From the NCBI GenBank assembly GCA_022822545.1, contig JAJEBE010000053.1, forward strand, positions 1 to 64,000: a stretch of DNA of 64,000 bases, given 5' to 3'. The stretch is from Anaerolineae bacterium (GTDB lineage: Bacteria > Chloroflexota > Anaerolineae > Aggregatilineales > Phototrophicaceae). The notes under the pieces were generated by a model. The model ran no database searches. It was given only the letters and a program-made list of their open reading frames with translations, and was not told the DNA's origin. Positions 16,318 through 25,666 of the stretch are shown in pieces. Numbering within the stretch: the stretch's first letter is position 1; every line of letters begins with the position of its first letter. The position numbers were made by a program, and so were the translations under genes.

Positions 16318-18492
16318 ATGACCCTTCCTCCCGATTATCTCGAACGCGTCTACGCCGGCGTCCTCGGCAAGATCATCGGCGTTTACCTCGGCCGCCCCTT
16401 TGAAGGCTGGTCCTACGAAGCCATCAGCGAACACCTGGGCGAGATCAACTATTATGTGCACGACAAGCTGAATGTCCCGTTGATCGTCACCGATGATGAT
16501 ATATCGGGCACCTTCACCTTCGTCCGCGCGCTTGAGGACTACGGCTACGACCCGGAGGTTTCGCCAGCGCAAATCGGCCAGACCTGGTTGAATTACCTCA
16601 TCGAAGAGGAGACCGTGCTCTGGTGGGGCGGCATGGGCAATTCCACCGAGCACACGGCTTATCTGCGGCTCAAGCAAGGTATTGAAGCGCCTTTAAGCGG
16701 CTCGATCGAGCTGAATGGCAAGGTGGTCGCCGAGCAGATCGGCGCGCAAATCTTCATCGACGGCTGGGCGATGGTCGCCCCCGGCGATCCGGAATTCGCC
16801 GCGGACCTGGCCCGGCGGGCCGGCAGCGTCAGCCACGGCGGCGAAGCGATTTACGGCGCGCAATGCCTGGCGGCGATGGAAGCGCAAGCCTTCGTTGAAT
16901 CCGATATCAACAAGCTCATCGACACCGGCTTGTCAGTGATACCCAACGATTCCGTCATCTATACCATGATCAACGACATCCGCGAATGGCATGCGGCAGA
17001 ACCGGATTGGCGGGCAGGGCGCGAGTTGCTGGCCGAGCGCTACGGCTATCACATCTACGGCGGCAATTGCCACATGGTGCCCAACCACGGCTTGATGATC
17101 CTTTCGCTGCTTTACGGCGATGACGACTTCCAGCGCACGCTGATGATCGTCAACACCTGCGGCTGGGATACCGATTGCAACTCGGGCAATATCGGCTGCC
17201 TGATGGGCATCAAAGACGGTTTGGCCGGCTTGGCAACCGGACCCGATTATCGGGGTCCAGTAGCCGATCGCATGTATATCCCCACCGCTGACGGCGGCAA
17301 CTCGATCACCGACGCCGTCACGCAAACCCTGCGCTTGGTGAACACCGCGCGGGCGATGCAGGGCCTGGCGCCGATCGCGCCAAAGGCTGGCGCTCGCTAC
17401 CATTTCGACCTGCCCGGCTCGGTCCAGGGATTCATGAATGACGACTCGATTGAAGCCCGCGATGTCGTCGCCATCAGCAACGTACAGGCGCCCGAGCTTA
17501 GCAATCGCGGCGACCGCTTGCTGGCGCTGGATTATGCCGCGCTGGCGCCGGGCCGCGTCGGCCGCGTGGGCACGGCGGCCTTCGTGCCCTCAGCAGCCGT
17601 ATCCGCCCACTTCGAAGGCCCCGGATACAACCTGTTGGCCAGCCCTCAGCTCTACCCGGGCCAGACGATACGCGCCCGCGTGCTCGCCGATAGCGCCAAC
17701 TCATGCGCCGTTGATGTCGGCATCTACGTGCAGCATTACAATCGCGAAGACGGCCTGGAAACGCTGGTCGGCGCTGCGGAACAATTGAGCGCCGGCGGGG
17801 CAGCCGAGCTGGAATGGCAAGTGCCCGATCTCGAAGGCTATCCCATCGCCAACGTTGGCATCGAAATCAAGGGCGAAGGCGGCGCTAGCGGCCGCGTATA
17901 CCTCGACTGGCTGACTTGGGATGGCAGTCCCAACATCCGGCTGAAACGCCCGCACAAGCACGATTTCACCCGCTGGGATCGGAGGCTGCGCGGCATGATG
18001 TGGAAGAAGGCTTGGGTGAACGGTCTGGATGCCGCCAAAGGCAAGATGGTATTCATCGATCGCTATCCGGAAACCTACCGGCTGATTCAAAACGAAGGGC
18101 GCGGGCTTATGATGCAGGGCTGCCGCGATTGGACCGATTATCAGGTCAGCGCCAGGATGACGCCGCACATGTGCAAAGCCGGTGGCTTGGGCGCGCGCGT
18201 GCAAGGTTTGAAGCGGCACTATGCCTTGCTCTGCGATGCAGAGAGCACGCGCCTCGTGTCCGCCCTTGAAGGGGAAGATACGGTATTGGCCCAAGCGAGC
18301 GGCGGCTGGACGCTGGGCAAGGAACATGAGCTTTCGCTGAGGGTCGAGGGCAACAGCCTGAGCGGTTATCTCGATGGCAAATTGGTCGTCAAAGCCGAAG
18401 ATCCTGAGGCGCGCTTCGCCGGCGGCGGCATCGCTTTGGTCTGTGAAGAAGGTCGCATCGGCTGTGAAGATGTCGAGGTGCGGCCGATATAG
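16318..18492 (+). CDS. ADP-ribosylglycohydrolase-family enzyme with two C-terminal beta-rich modules
   Basis: 724 residues. The N-terminal ~330 residues match the ADP-ribosylglycohydrolase fold: GVLGKIIGVYLGRPFEG, a metal-binding VTDDDISGTFTF segment, a SHGGEAIYGA helix and CGWDTDCNSGNIGCLMGIKDG with the second acidic metal motif. The C-terminal ~380 residues are two beta-rich segments, the last (about 560-724) resembling a concanavalin-like/DUF1080 sugar-binding module. There is no signal peptide, so it is cytoplasmic. It is the fourth gene of a sugar importer operon, suggesting that it cleaves an imported N- or O-ribosyl-type glycoside rather than ADP-ribosylated protein. That role is inference. 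A PfkB kinase follows after a repeat element. Confidence 0.85.
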   Translation: MTLPPDYLERVYAGVLGKIIGVYLGRPFEGWSYEAISEHLGEINYYVHDKLNVPLIVTDDDISGTFTFVRALEDYGYDPEVSPAQIGQTWLNYLIEEETVLWWGGMGNSTEHTAYLRLKQGIEAPLSGSIELNGKVVAEQIGAQIFIDGWAMVAPGDPEFAADLARRAGSVSHGGEAIYGAQCLAAMEAQAFVESDINKLIDTGLSVIPNDSVIYTMINDIREWHAAEPDWRAGRELLAERYGYHIYGGNCHMVPNHGLMILSLLYGDDDFQRTLMIVNTCGWDTDCNSGNIGCLMGIKDGLAGLATGPDYRGPVADRMYIPTADGGNSITDAVTQTLRLVNTARAMQGLAPIAPKAGARYHFDLPGSVQGFMNDDSIEARDVVAISNVQAPELSNRGDRLLALDYAALAPGRVGRVGTAAFVPSAAVSAHFEGPGYNLLASPQLYPGQTIRARVLADSANSCAVDVGIYVQHYNREDGLETLVGAAEQLSAGGAAELEWQVPDLEGYPIANVGIEIKGEGGASGRVYLDWLTWDGSPNIRLKRPHKHDFTRWDRRLRGMMWKKAWVNGLDAAKGKMVFIDRYPETYRLIQNEGRGLMMQGCRDWTDYQVSARMTPHMCKAGGLGARVQGLKRHYALLCDAESTRLVSALEGEDTVLAQASGGWTLGKEHELSLRVEGNSLSGYLDGKLVVKAEDPEARFAGGGIALVCEEGRIGCEDVEVRPI

Positions 18493-18511
18493 AGCGAGAC
18501 TCCGAACAGGA

Positions 18512-18882
18512 TTTGCCACCGAGTACACAGAAGTAATGCCGTGTTAGTCGTACAACAACGTTATCGGTACGATTCAACCCCATCCCCCGGCCCCTTCCCC
18601 AGCGAGCTAGGGAAGGGGAGCGCTTTTGGCGAGATCCGGATTACATTCGTAACGCTCGGTGTGCTCAATTCCCTCAGTAAGCGCAAGTAAGTAATGCAAC
18701 AATCAGAAAGATAGTGTAGGGGTGACTCTTGAGTCGCCCAAATGCAAAATGGCGCTGTAACGGGCGATCCAAGGGTAGCGTAGACACTAACCTTCGATCG
18801 CCGCTACAGATACCAAATATCAGAATCATCGTCCTTTTTTGCATGACTTACATGCTACTACTTCTGTATACTCGGTGGCAAA
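18512..18882. repeat. 371-bp element with 24-bp terminal inverted repeats (MITE-like)
   Basis: The left end (18512-18535, beginning TTTGCCACCGAGTA) and the right end (18859-18882) are inverted copies matching at 23 of 24 positions. The interior has no gene but holds two further palindromes: CCCCTTCCC/GGGAAGGGG (18591-18618) and a GTAGGGGTGACT...AGTCGCCC hairpin near 18717-18743. No target-site duplication is obvious. It separates the glycohydrolase from the kinase gene and fills nearly all of the 411-base gap. Confidence 0.6.
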
Positions 18883-18903
18883 AGTGTAAGACTTAAGACG
18901 AGC

Positions 18904-19797
18904 ATGACAATCTTCTGCTACGGCGAAATCGACCTTGATGTCCATCTGGCGCTGGACCGGCTGCCCAGCCTGAACAAAGCCGCCGATGTGACCGACGAGT
19001 TCGAAAACGTGGGCGGCGCTGCGGCCAACAGCGCGCTCTGGCTGGCGAATTGGGGCCTGCCCACGCGGCTGGCCGGCCATGACCTGGGCGCTGACGCGGC
19101 CGGGCGGGCCGTGCTCGACGAGCTGGCGACGCAGCCTCAGCTCGATTACAGCTTCGTCGCCTCCCATTCCGACTATCGTAGTCCCCGCTGCCAATGCCTC
19201 GTCACGCCCGATGGCGAACGCAGTTTCATCATGCACTGGCTCGACGAGCTGCGCATGACCGCGCCGGCGCCGGAAATGTTCGCCGGCGTAAGCTGGCTCA
19301 ACCTCGATATGTCGGGTCCCCTGCCACTGCGCCTGCAAGCGGCCGAGATGGCGGCGGCGCGCGGCATCCCGGTGCTCATCAACGACATTTACGCCGCGGA
19401 CCACCCGCTGCTGCCGCTGGTCGATGTGCTGGTCATCTCCGCTTCCATCGTCCGCAGCCGCCTGCCCGCTCGCGATCCGCTTGATCTGGCGCGCGAGCTG
19501 CAAACCGCTGCCGCCTGCCATGTCATCATCACTGACAGCGGCGCGGCGCTGACCATCTTGCCATGCGCCGGCCAGAGCCAGACGATCACACCGCCGGCAG
19601 TGCGCGTGGCAGACACCACCGGCGCCGGCGATATTTTCAAATCGGGCTTGCTCTACGGCTTGCGGCAAGGTTTGCCGCTGGCGGAAGCGGCTCGCTGGGG
19701 CGCGGCCGCCGGCAGCTTGATGTGTCAATACGCCGGCACGACCAAGACACTCGCGCCGTTAAGCGCGGTGCGGGACATGATGGAAGCGGTGCTGTGA
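18904..19797 (+). CDS. PfkB-family carbohydrate/nucleoside kinase
   Basis: Cytoplasmic ribokinase-like kinase, 297 residues. It shows the N-terminal substrate-binding patch (GEIDLDVHLALDRLPS...VGGAAANSALWLANWG) and the C-terminal catalytic motif DTTGAGDIFKSGLLYGL, whose Asp is the general base and whose GAG forms the anion hole. Its position downstream of a sugar importer and a glycohydrolase suggests that it phosphorylates the released sugar. Whether it shares their transcript is unclear, because a 371-bp inverted-repeat element lies between. The next gene begins two bases after its stop. Confidence 0.9.
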   Translation: MTIFCYGEIDLDVHLALDRLPSLNKAADVTDEFENVGGAAANSALWLANWGLPTRLAGHDLGADAAGRAVLDELATQPQLDYSFVASHSDYRSPRCQCLVTPDGERSFIMHWLDELRMTAPAPEMFAGVSWLNLDMSGPLPLRLQAAEMAAARGIPVLINDIYAADHPLLPLVDVLVISASIVRSRLPARDPLDLARELQTAAACHVIITDSGAALTILPCAGQSQTITPPAVRVADTTGAGDIFKSGLLYGLRQGLPLAEAARWGAAAGSLMCQYAGTTKTLAPLSAVRDMMEAVL

Positions 19798-19799
19798 AG

Positions 19800-20285
19800 A
19801 TGCGCGGACGCCCGGTTGAAACGATCCCCTACCGCAACGGCTCCAGCGATGTCGGCGCTTTGATGACCGCGATCTTTTTCATCGCTGTCGCTCTGCTGTT
19901 TTTCGGACGCGTCGCCGAGTACGAGCCTTTGCGCAGCGGCGGCGCAAGCATCAAAGGGCGCTGGATTGATGGCTTCGTCGAGCCCAGTATCGACCAGTAT
20001 GTAGCCATCTATCGCTTCGAGCTGGACGAGAAAATTTATCGCGGACGTCAGCGGCTAAACCCCAGCGATTATGGCGGAGACGGCCAGCCGGTCACCGTGC
20101 TTTACTTGCCTGACAATCCCAAACTCGCGCGCGTCCTCGGCGGCGAAGCCATCAAATCCGGCGATGCGCTGGGGCTGCTGCTTGCGCTGCTCGGCGTCCT
20201 CCTGTCCCTGCAGCACATCGTCGCCTACTATCGCGAGGGCTCGTCCTGGGCGCTGATGCTTCGTCAGCTAGCGCGCCGCCGCTAG
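19800..20285 (+). CDS. DUF3592-like small membrane protein
   Basis: 161 residues from the ATG at 19800, which follows the kinase stop by two bases (TGAAGATG), so it is probably co-translated. It has one hydrophobic segment near residues 22-38, a soluble beta-rich middle (ISIKGRWIDGFVE-like strands, VTVLYLPDNPKLARV) and a second hydrophobic segment near 125-145. This layout and the LYLPDNPKLARV phrase fit DUF3592. Function is unknown. Its stop overlaps the stop of the convergent gene (CTAG shared). Confidence 0.7.
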   Translation: MRGRPVETIPYRNGSSDVGALMTAIFFIAVALLFFGRVAEYEPLRSGGASIKGRWIDGFVEPSIDQYVAIYRFELDEKIYRGRQRLNPSDYGGDGQPVTVLYLPDNPKLARVLGGEAIKSGDALGLLLALLGVLLSLQHIVAYYREGSSWALMLRQLARRR

Positions 20286-21802
20286 ACCGGCGCCTCCACC
20301 CATATCGGCGAGCTCCAAGCCCATTGTCCGTTCCGCAAGCGGACGCGAGCGTAATACCACTCGCGCTCGGCGCCGGCCGATTCGTGACTCAGGGCAAAGG
20401 CATGCCGGTACTCCGCTTCCGGCAGGGCGCGGTGGAAGACGAAGCTCGGCGAGACGAAACCGCCGGTATAGAAACTGCGCGCGCCCTCCGCCAGATCGCT
20501 GACCGGCAAGCTTAGCTCAACACCGTTTACCGCGCCCCGGATCAGGGTTTGCGCACCCGCTTCCAGATGCAAGGTGATGGCCTGCGTCGCCGAACTGGTC
20601 ACGCTGGCGTTGCGCGGACTTTTTGTGCGCAGCCGGAAACGATCCCCGCCGCTGTAGTCCAGGCGGCTGAGCACACAAGGCGTCACATCATCAATGACCG
20701 GGATGCCGATGTCATGCCCGCGCAGGTGCGGCTCGATACCCAGCAATTCGCCGTTTTCGACGCGCAAGTCGACATCCCAGTCGAATAAGGTCTCCAGCTC
20801 GCCCCAGCCCATTTCCAGGCGCAGTTTCAGCGGACGGCTGTAATCCAGCGCTCCGCGGTGGACCGACTCGCGGCGGATCACGCGATTGCAATGCAGGACT
20901 TCGATATAATCGATCGACGCCGCAGCGTCCACGGACAACTCAAGTTGCCGCTGGCGGGCGTAGGGAATGACGCTGCCCATCGGATTGCCGTTCAGCGCGA
21001 ATCTTAGCGCAATGCGGTCGCCGGTGATGGCATAGACGCGGCGCTTCAGAATGGCGTCCCAAAGCGCCGCTCGCGTCAGCGACTCGGCCCAGACGGCAAT
21101 CTGCCCATAGCCATAACTGCCCGGATGGGCGCTGTGATGATCGGTCGAGCCGATGAAGCCGAAGACCTGACCCCGTTCCAGCGCGTGCTGAACCGTGCTT
21201 CGGCCGTCTCGCGGTCCCATCGCGTGGCGGTATTCCGGCTCCGCCTCGCTGTGCTCGGAAGCGCCGTGGAAAGACATGATCTCGACGACCGGTGAAAACT
21301 CGGTACTGAAGGCCTCCCAGTTGATGCCGCGGAAACCTTGCCGGTAGCCGATGTGATGCGGAATCAGCATGCTCGGATGCGGATGCGCCCGCAGGCGCCC
21401 GCGCAAGTCCTCAATATGGGCGACGTGAAATATCTCCGGCGGGGCGACATCGCGGAAATAGACGCAGTGATCGCCATAGCGCATCGAGTGCCATTCGAAG
21501 CTGGGGAAGGTCACGAAACGCCCGTCTTGGTTGGCCGCGTCGGTCGCCGTGAGATAATCAGGCCAGGCTGCCCGCGCCCGCTCAAAGCCCCGCCGATGAT
21601 ACTCCACCAGATAGTCGAGGCTCGGGTCAGCGCGCGGCATATCGTCCCAATGCCCGTGCAGGGTGACGCTGACGAAATCCAATTGCAAGCGCGCGTTATG
21701 CAGCGCCTCGTCCAGGCTGCCCGCGCCGTAGCTCAAGCCGCAGTGGTTGTGGATATCGCCGTAGTAGACGTTCAGGTCCCTGTAGGCGGCTTGCTCTTCC
21801 AT
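20282..21802 (-). CDS. DUF3604/PHP-type metal-dependent hydrolase
   Basis: About 506 residues from the ATG at 21802 (AGGATCG upstream; the frame is open 60 bases further). The N-terminal half shows PHP-like metal motifs: VYYGDIHNHCGLSYG, VSVTLHGHWDD, the FPSFEWHSMRYGDHCVYF segment, LIPHHIGY and GFIGSTDHHSAHPG. The C-terminal half is beta-rich (FALNGNPMGSVI, IDYIEVLHCNRVI). Such proteins are annotated DUF3604; their substrates are poorly known, with phosphoesters possible. There is no signal peptide. It is convergent with the sugar-kinase pair. Confidence 0.8.
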   Translation of the reverse strand: MEEQAAYRDLNVYYGDIHNHCGLSYGAGSLDEALHNARLQLDFVSVTLHGHWDDMPRADPSLDYLVEYHRRGFERARAAWPDYLTATDAANQDGRFVTFPSFEWHSMRYGDHCVYFRDVAPPEIFHVAHIEDLRGRLRAHPHPSMLIPHHIGYRQGFRGINWEAFSTEFSPVVEIMSFHGASEHSEAEPEYRHAMGPRDGRSTVQHALERGQVFGFIGSTDHHSAHPGSYGYGQIAVWAESLTRAALWDAILKRRVYAITGDRIALRFALNGNPMGSVIPYARQRQLELSVDAAASIDYIEVLHCNRVIRRESVHRGALDYSRPLKLRLEMGWGELETLFDWDVDLRVENGELLGIEPHLRGHDIGIPVIDDVTPCVLSRLDYSGGDRFRLRTKSPRNASVTSSATQAITLHLEAGAQTLIRGAVNGVELSLPVSDLAEGARSFYTGGFVSPSFVFHRALPEAEYRHAFALSHESAGAEREWYYARVRLRNGQWAWSSPIWVEAPV

Positions 21803-22159
21803 CGCTTTAGACGATCCTGACGGGAACAGCGAGTAGCGCTTCTGCGGCGCTGCTCTGCGCAATTCGCGTTTGCGGATATTGATGCGGACTGGCTTTACAC
21901 ATTCTTGCCACCGAGGTCACCGTTGGTGAAGAGTACACCTAGTATATCTGCCGACAGTTGGCGGCGCTGGCAGGCGCTGCGGAGAATAAGGGAAAAGAAA
22001 AACCAAAATCCGAACTCGCGAACATTTGATCTAGCGCCACACTCCAATCATGCTACAATAACGTCAACACTCGCATGTTAACAATCCCATATCCCGCGTC
22101 CGCCGTCCGCTCCGCTGCCAGTCCCGCAAACCCAATGCAAACCGTCGCCCTTCGCCGAA

Positions 22160-22250
22160 ACCGCCAAACTTCGTCCGAAAATACGCTTAATGTCCGAAAT
22201 AGCTTTTCCCTTGTCCGACAAACGGACAAAACGGACAATCTTCTAACCGA
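22160..22250 (-). repeat. GTCCG-hairpin dispersed repeat, copy 2
   Basis: A perfect 7-bp inverted repeat, TTGTCCG (22211-22217) and CGGACAA (22223-22229), with a 5-base loop. On the minus strand it is followed by an A-rich stretch and TTTCGGACATTAAGCG, matching copies 1 and 3 in order and spacing. Confidence 0.65.
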
Positions 22251-22429
22251 AAGCTAACTCTCATCTCTGCTCCCGTGCGCTCCTGTGGCATACTCCGCCA
22301 TCCGCGCCGCCGACCTCAATAACAGCGTCCCTAGGGCGCTCAACCTCAATGTCAACACCGCCTAGACATGGCGAGCAAATGTTCACGCGCTTGAGACCGA
22401 AGCGCCTGCCCTACTGAGCGCCTTTCCCG

Positions 22430-22457
22430 TTGAGAATCACAATCGTACTGCTACAAT
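22430..22457 (+). promoter_or_regulatory. Candidate promoter of hisD
   Basis: TTGAGA (22430-22435), a 16-base spacer and TACAAT (22452-22457) place transcription start about 30 bases before the hisD ATG. It is a consensus match only. Confidence 0.5.
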
Positions 22458-22492
22458 GACCGCTCACATCAGTCCGTCCAGAAGGAAACCAC

Positions 22493-23839
22493 ATGGACCG
22501 CGACACCACCTGGCGCATCTTCACCGATATCAAGGCGGCGCGGGAAAGCCTGCTCAAGCGGGGCTCCCTGCGCGATGTCGATGTGCCTGAGGCCCTCATC
22601 GAGCGCTCGGTCGGCATTTTCGGCGAGCGCCTCGGGCCGGAGGAGGCCGTCCGCCGCATCATCAGCAGCGTCCGCGCCGGCGGCGATCAAGCCTTGCGCG
22701 ACTGGAATCAGAAGATCGACCGGATCGCCACCGATTCCTTGCGCGTTTCGCCCGGCGAAATACACGCGGCGCTGGACACGATCGCGCCGGATCTCCGCGC
22801 CGCGCTGGAACTGGCCGCCGAGCGCATCCGCGCCTTTCATCAGAAGCAGCCGCTGCACAGTTGGATCGACGCGAACGCGGACGGCTCGCTCGGCCAACTC
22901 ATCCGCCCGGTCGATTCTGTCGGCGTCTACGTCCCCGGCGGGACCGCGCCCTTGCCCTCATCCCTGTTGATGAGCGTCATCCCGGCCCAAGTGGCGGGCG
23001 TGCCGGAGATCATCGTCTGCACGCCGCCCGGCAGCGGCGCGGGCGATATCCATCCCGCCATCCTGGCGGCGGCCGCCATCGCCGGCATTGATGAGATCTA
23101 TCGCATCGGCGGCGCGCAAGCCATCGCCGCCATGGCTTACGGCAGCGAGACCATCCCGCGCGTCGCCAGCATCGTCGGCGCCGGCAACCTATTTGTGACC
23201 CTGGCGAAGCAGCAAGTCTACGGCGATGTCGGCATCGACGGCTTGCTGGGACCCACCGAGACCGTCGTCATCGCCGATGACAGCGCCGACCCGCGCCTGG
23301 CCGCCGCCGACCTGTTGGCCCAAGCCGAGCACGATATCCTCGCTTCCGCCATCCTGCTCACACCCAGTCTCGATCTGGCGCGGTCCGTACAAGCGGCGAT
23401 CTATGCGCAGTTGGAAGCGCTGGAGCGGCGCGATACCATCGTCGGCGCCATGCTCAACCGCAGCGGCACGGTCATCACGCGCGACCTGGCGCAGGCATTT
23501 GAACTCGCCAACGAATACGCCGCCGAGCATCTCTGCCTGCTGGTCGCCGATCCTTGGTCCTGGATCGGGCTGGTCCGCAACGCTGGCGGGGTCTTCCTCG
23601 GCGAAGACTCCTACGAAGTGCTGGGCGATTATGTCGCCGGCCCCAGCCACGTCATGCCGACCGGGGGCACGGCGCGTTTCGCCTCGCCGTTGAACCTGCT
23701 CAACTTCGTCAAGATCACCAGCTTGATCGGCCTTGACAAAGCGACCGCCCGCGAGCTCAGCCAGCCGGCGCAGATCATCGCCCGTGCCGAATCCCTGGGC
23801 GCTCATGCCGCCGCCGCCGCGCGCCGAGGCCAATCATGA
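22493..23839 (+). CDS. hisD: Histidinol dehydrogenase
   Basis: NAD- and zinc-dependent enzyme for the last two oxidations of histidine synthesis (histidinol to histidine), 448 residues, full length. Typical segments are VDSVGVYVPGGTAPLPSSLLM, IYRIGGAQAIAAMAYGSETIP, GPTETVVIADDSADP, LAQAEHDI (metal and catalytic region), NEYAAEHLCLL, and GPSHVMPTGGTARF near the C-terminus. AAGGA precedes the ATG. It heads a his gene cluster; its last four bases overlap the hisC start (ATGA). Confidence 0.96.
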   Translation: MDRDTTWRIFTDIKAARESLLKRGSLRDVDVPEALIERSVGIFGERLGPEEAVRRIISSVRAGGDQALRDWNQKIDRIATDSLRVSPGEIHAALDTIAPDLRAALELAAERIRAFHQKQPLHSWIDANADGSLGQLIRPVDSVGVYVPGGTAPLPSSLLMSVIPAQVAGVPEIIVCTPPGSGAGDIHPAILAAAAIAGIDEIYRIGGAQAIAAMAYGSETIPRVASIVGAGNLFVTLAKQQVYGDVGIDGLLGPTETVVIADDSADPRLAAADLLAQAEHDILASAILLTPSLDLARSVQAAIYAQLEALERRDTIVGAMLNRSGTVITRDLAQAFELANEYAAEHLCLLVADPWSWIGLVRNAGGVFLGEDSYEVLGDYVAGPSHVMPTGGTARFASPLNLLNFVKITSLIGLDKATARELSQPAQIIARAESLGAHAAAAARRGQS

Positions 23840-24930
23840 GCGACAAAGTCCGCATCCGCCGCGATATCGCCTCGATGAGCGCTTATACGCCGACGGCATC
23901 GCTGGAGGTATTCGCCGAGCGCCTGGGCTTGCCCGTCGAAGAACTCATCAAGCTGGACGCCAACGAGAACCCCTTCGGCCCCTCGCCCCGCGTCATGGAA
24001 GCGCTGGCGCGGCTGCCCAATATGCACATTTACCCCGATCCGGAATCGGGCCGCCTGCGCGACCTGCTCTCCGATTACACCGGCGTCTCGGCCGCGCAAA
24101 TCCTCTGCGGCGCCGGCGCGGACGAACTTATCGAACTGATCTTGCAACTCTTCATCGAGCCCGGCGATGCCATCATCAACACCCCGCCCACCTTCGCCAT
24201 GTACGGCTTTAATACGCCTCTCTATCACGGCGAGGTCATTGATGTCTATCGCCGCGCCGATTTCTCGCTTGATCTTGCCGCCATTGAAGAGGCCGTCAGG
24301 CAGCGCGAGGCCAAGCTGGTCTTCCTCTGCTCGCCCAATAACCCCAGCGGGGATCTCATCCCGCCGGCGGAAATCGAGCGCCTGCTTGAGCTGCCCGCCA
24401 CCATCATCGTCGACGAGGCCTATATCGAATTCGCCGAGGCCGAGAGCCTGGCAGCCCGCGTCGCCGCTCATCCCAATCTCATCGTCCTGCGCACCATGAG
24501 CAAATGGGCGGGCCTGGCGGGCTTGCGCATCGGCTACGGCATCTTTCCATCCGCGCTCATGCCGCAACTCTGGAAGATCAAGCAGCCCTACAATGTCAAT
24601 GTCGCCGCCGATATCGCCGCCCGGGCCTCGTTAAAAGACGTCGACTTCCTGCTGGGGCACGTCCGCCAACTGGTCAAGCAGCGGGAGCGGCTGGAAGTCG
24701 CCTTCGCCGAATTGCCTTATCTTTCGCCCTATCCCAGCCGCGCCAACTTCGTCTTGAATCGCGTGGGGGGCATGTCCGCGGCCGACTTCCGCGATCGTCT
24801 GGCGCGCCTGGGCATCATCGTGCGCTACTACAACAAGCCGCGCCTCGATGACCACATTCGCATCAGCGCCGGCAGACCGGAGCAAATCGACCGGCTGCTG
24901 GAAGCGCTTCGCGAATTTGCGTTGGATTGA
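23836..24930 (+). CDS. hisC: Histidinol-phosphate aminotransferase
   Basis: PLP-dependent class I/II aminotransferase, 364 residues, converting imidazole-acetol phosphate to histidinol phosphate. Family marks are KLDANENPFGPSPRV, the LCGAGADELIELI segment, FLCSPNNPSGDLIP, the PLP-contacting DEAYIEF aspartate and tyrosine, and the Schiff-base lysine in TMSKWAGLAGLRIGYG. Its ATG overlaps the hisD stop by four bases, so the two are coupled. A 133-base gap with a hairpin follows before hisB. Confidence 0.95.
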   Translation: MSDKVRIRRDIASMSAYTPTASLEVFAERLGLPVEELIKLDANENPFGPSPRVMEALARLPNMHIYPDPESGRLRDLLSDYTGVSAAQILCGAGADELIELILQLFIEPGDAIINTPPTFAMYGFNTPLYHGEVIDVYRRADFSLDLAAIEEAVRQREAKLVFLCSPNNPSGDLIPPAEIERLLELPATIIVDEAYIEFAEAESLAARVAAHPNLIVLRTMSKWAGLAGLRIGYGIFPSALMPQLWKIKQPYNVNVAADIAARASLKDVDFLLGHVRQLVKQRERLEVAFAELPYLSPYPSRANFVLNRVGGMSAADFRDRLARLGIIVRYYNKPRLDDHIRISAGRPEQIDRLLEALREFALD

Positions 24931-24973
24931 AGTCTTAACAGAAAAGCTGTTGCCATAGAGGACAGGGAGGAAA

Positions 24974-25004
24974 TTGATCGCACAGCTATGCAGCTTGCGA
25001 TCAA
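24974..25004 (+). other. Stem-loop between hisC and hisB
   Basis: A perfect 8-bp inverted repeat TTGATCGC (24974-24981) / GCGATCAA (24997-25004) with a 15-base loop sits in the 133-base gap. The downstream T-content is weak. It could be a processing or attenuation site; it has no T-box or riboswitch features I recognise. Confidence 0.45.
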
Positions 25005-25063
25005 GCACCATACCCTGTTTTCAAGGTCATTTTGTGTTACATTTCGAGACGAAGGGGAATGCC

Positions 25064-25660
25064 ATGACCGAGCGAATTGCCGAAATCAAGCGCGATACCA
25101 AAGAGACTGGAATCGAACTGACGCTCAATCTCGATGGCGCCGGGGTTGCCGAGATCAACAGCGGCATCGGCTTCTTCGACCACATGCTGACGCATATCGC
25201 CCTGCACGGCAAATTCGATCTGCGCGTCCAAGCCCGCGGCGACCTGCACATCGACGCCCACCACAGCATTGAAGACATCGCCATCTGCCTGGGAAGAGCC
25301 ATTGACGAAGCGCTTGATTCCCGCGCTGGCATCCAGCGCATGGGCGCCGCCTATGTGCCCATGGACGAGGCATTGGCGCGGGTCGTCATCGACCTCAGCG
25401 GCCGCGCCTACGCCGTCATCAAAGCCGACTTTGATACGCCGCTCATGGGGCAGATGCCGACCGACCTCGTCCGGCACGGGCTGGAGACCATCGCCGCGCA
25501 TGGCAAGATGAATTTACACGCCGAAGTCCTCTATGGCCGCAACGACCATCATAAAGCCGAAGCCCTCTTCAAAGCCTTCGGCCGCGCCCTGGCCCAAGCG
25601 GTGGCCATCGACCCCGGCCGGCCCGGCGTCCCCAGCACCAAAGGCACATTGACGGAGTAA
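25064..25660 (+). CDS. hisB: Imidazoleglycerol-phosphate dehydratase
   Basis: Mn-dependent dehydratase making imidazole-acetol phosphate, 198 residues, the size of stand-alone HisB. The start is ATG 25064 with a GAAGGGGA site; an upstream in-frame extension is not family-like. The metal-binding histidine motifs are present: [64 protein letters not shown] (in segments). It is followed six bases later by a phosphatase gene, so the cluster covers the last four steps of histidine synthesis. Confidence 0.96.
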   Translation: MTERIAEIKRDTKETGIELTLNLDGAGVAEINSGIGFFDHMLTHIALHGKFDLRVQARGDLHIDAHHSIEDIAICLGRAIDEALDSRAGIQRMGAAYVPMDEALARVVIDLSGRAYAVIKADFDTPLMGQMPTDLVRHGLETIAAHGKMNLHAEVLYGRNDHHKAEALFKAFGRALAQAVAIDPGRPGVPSTKGTLTE

Positions 25661-25666
25661 GATGCC

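Larger units (their letters stand above)
21803..22492. other. Intergenic region upstream of the histidine genes
   Basis: 690 bases without a supported gene. It contains a partial TTGCCACCGAGG repeat near 21904, the second copy of the GTCCG hairpin family (about 22160-22250) and the candidate hisD promoter (22430-22457). The rest shows nothing recognisable. Confidence 0.6.
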
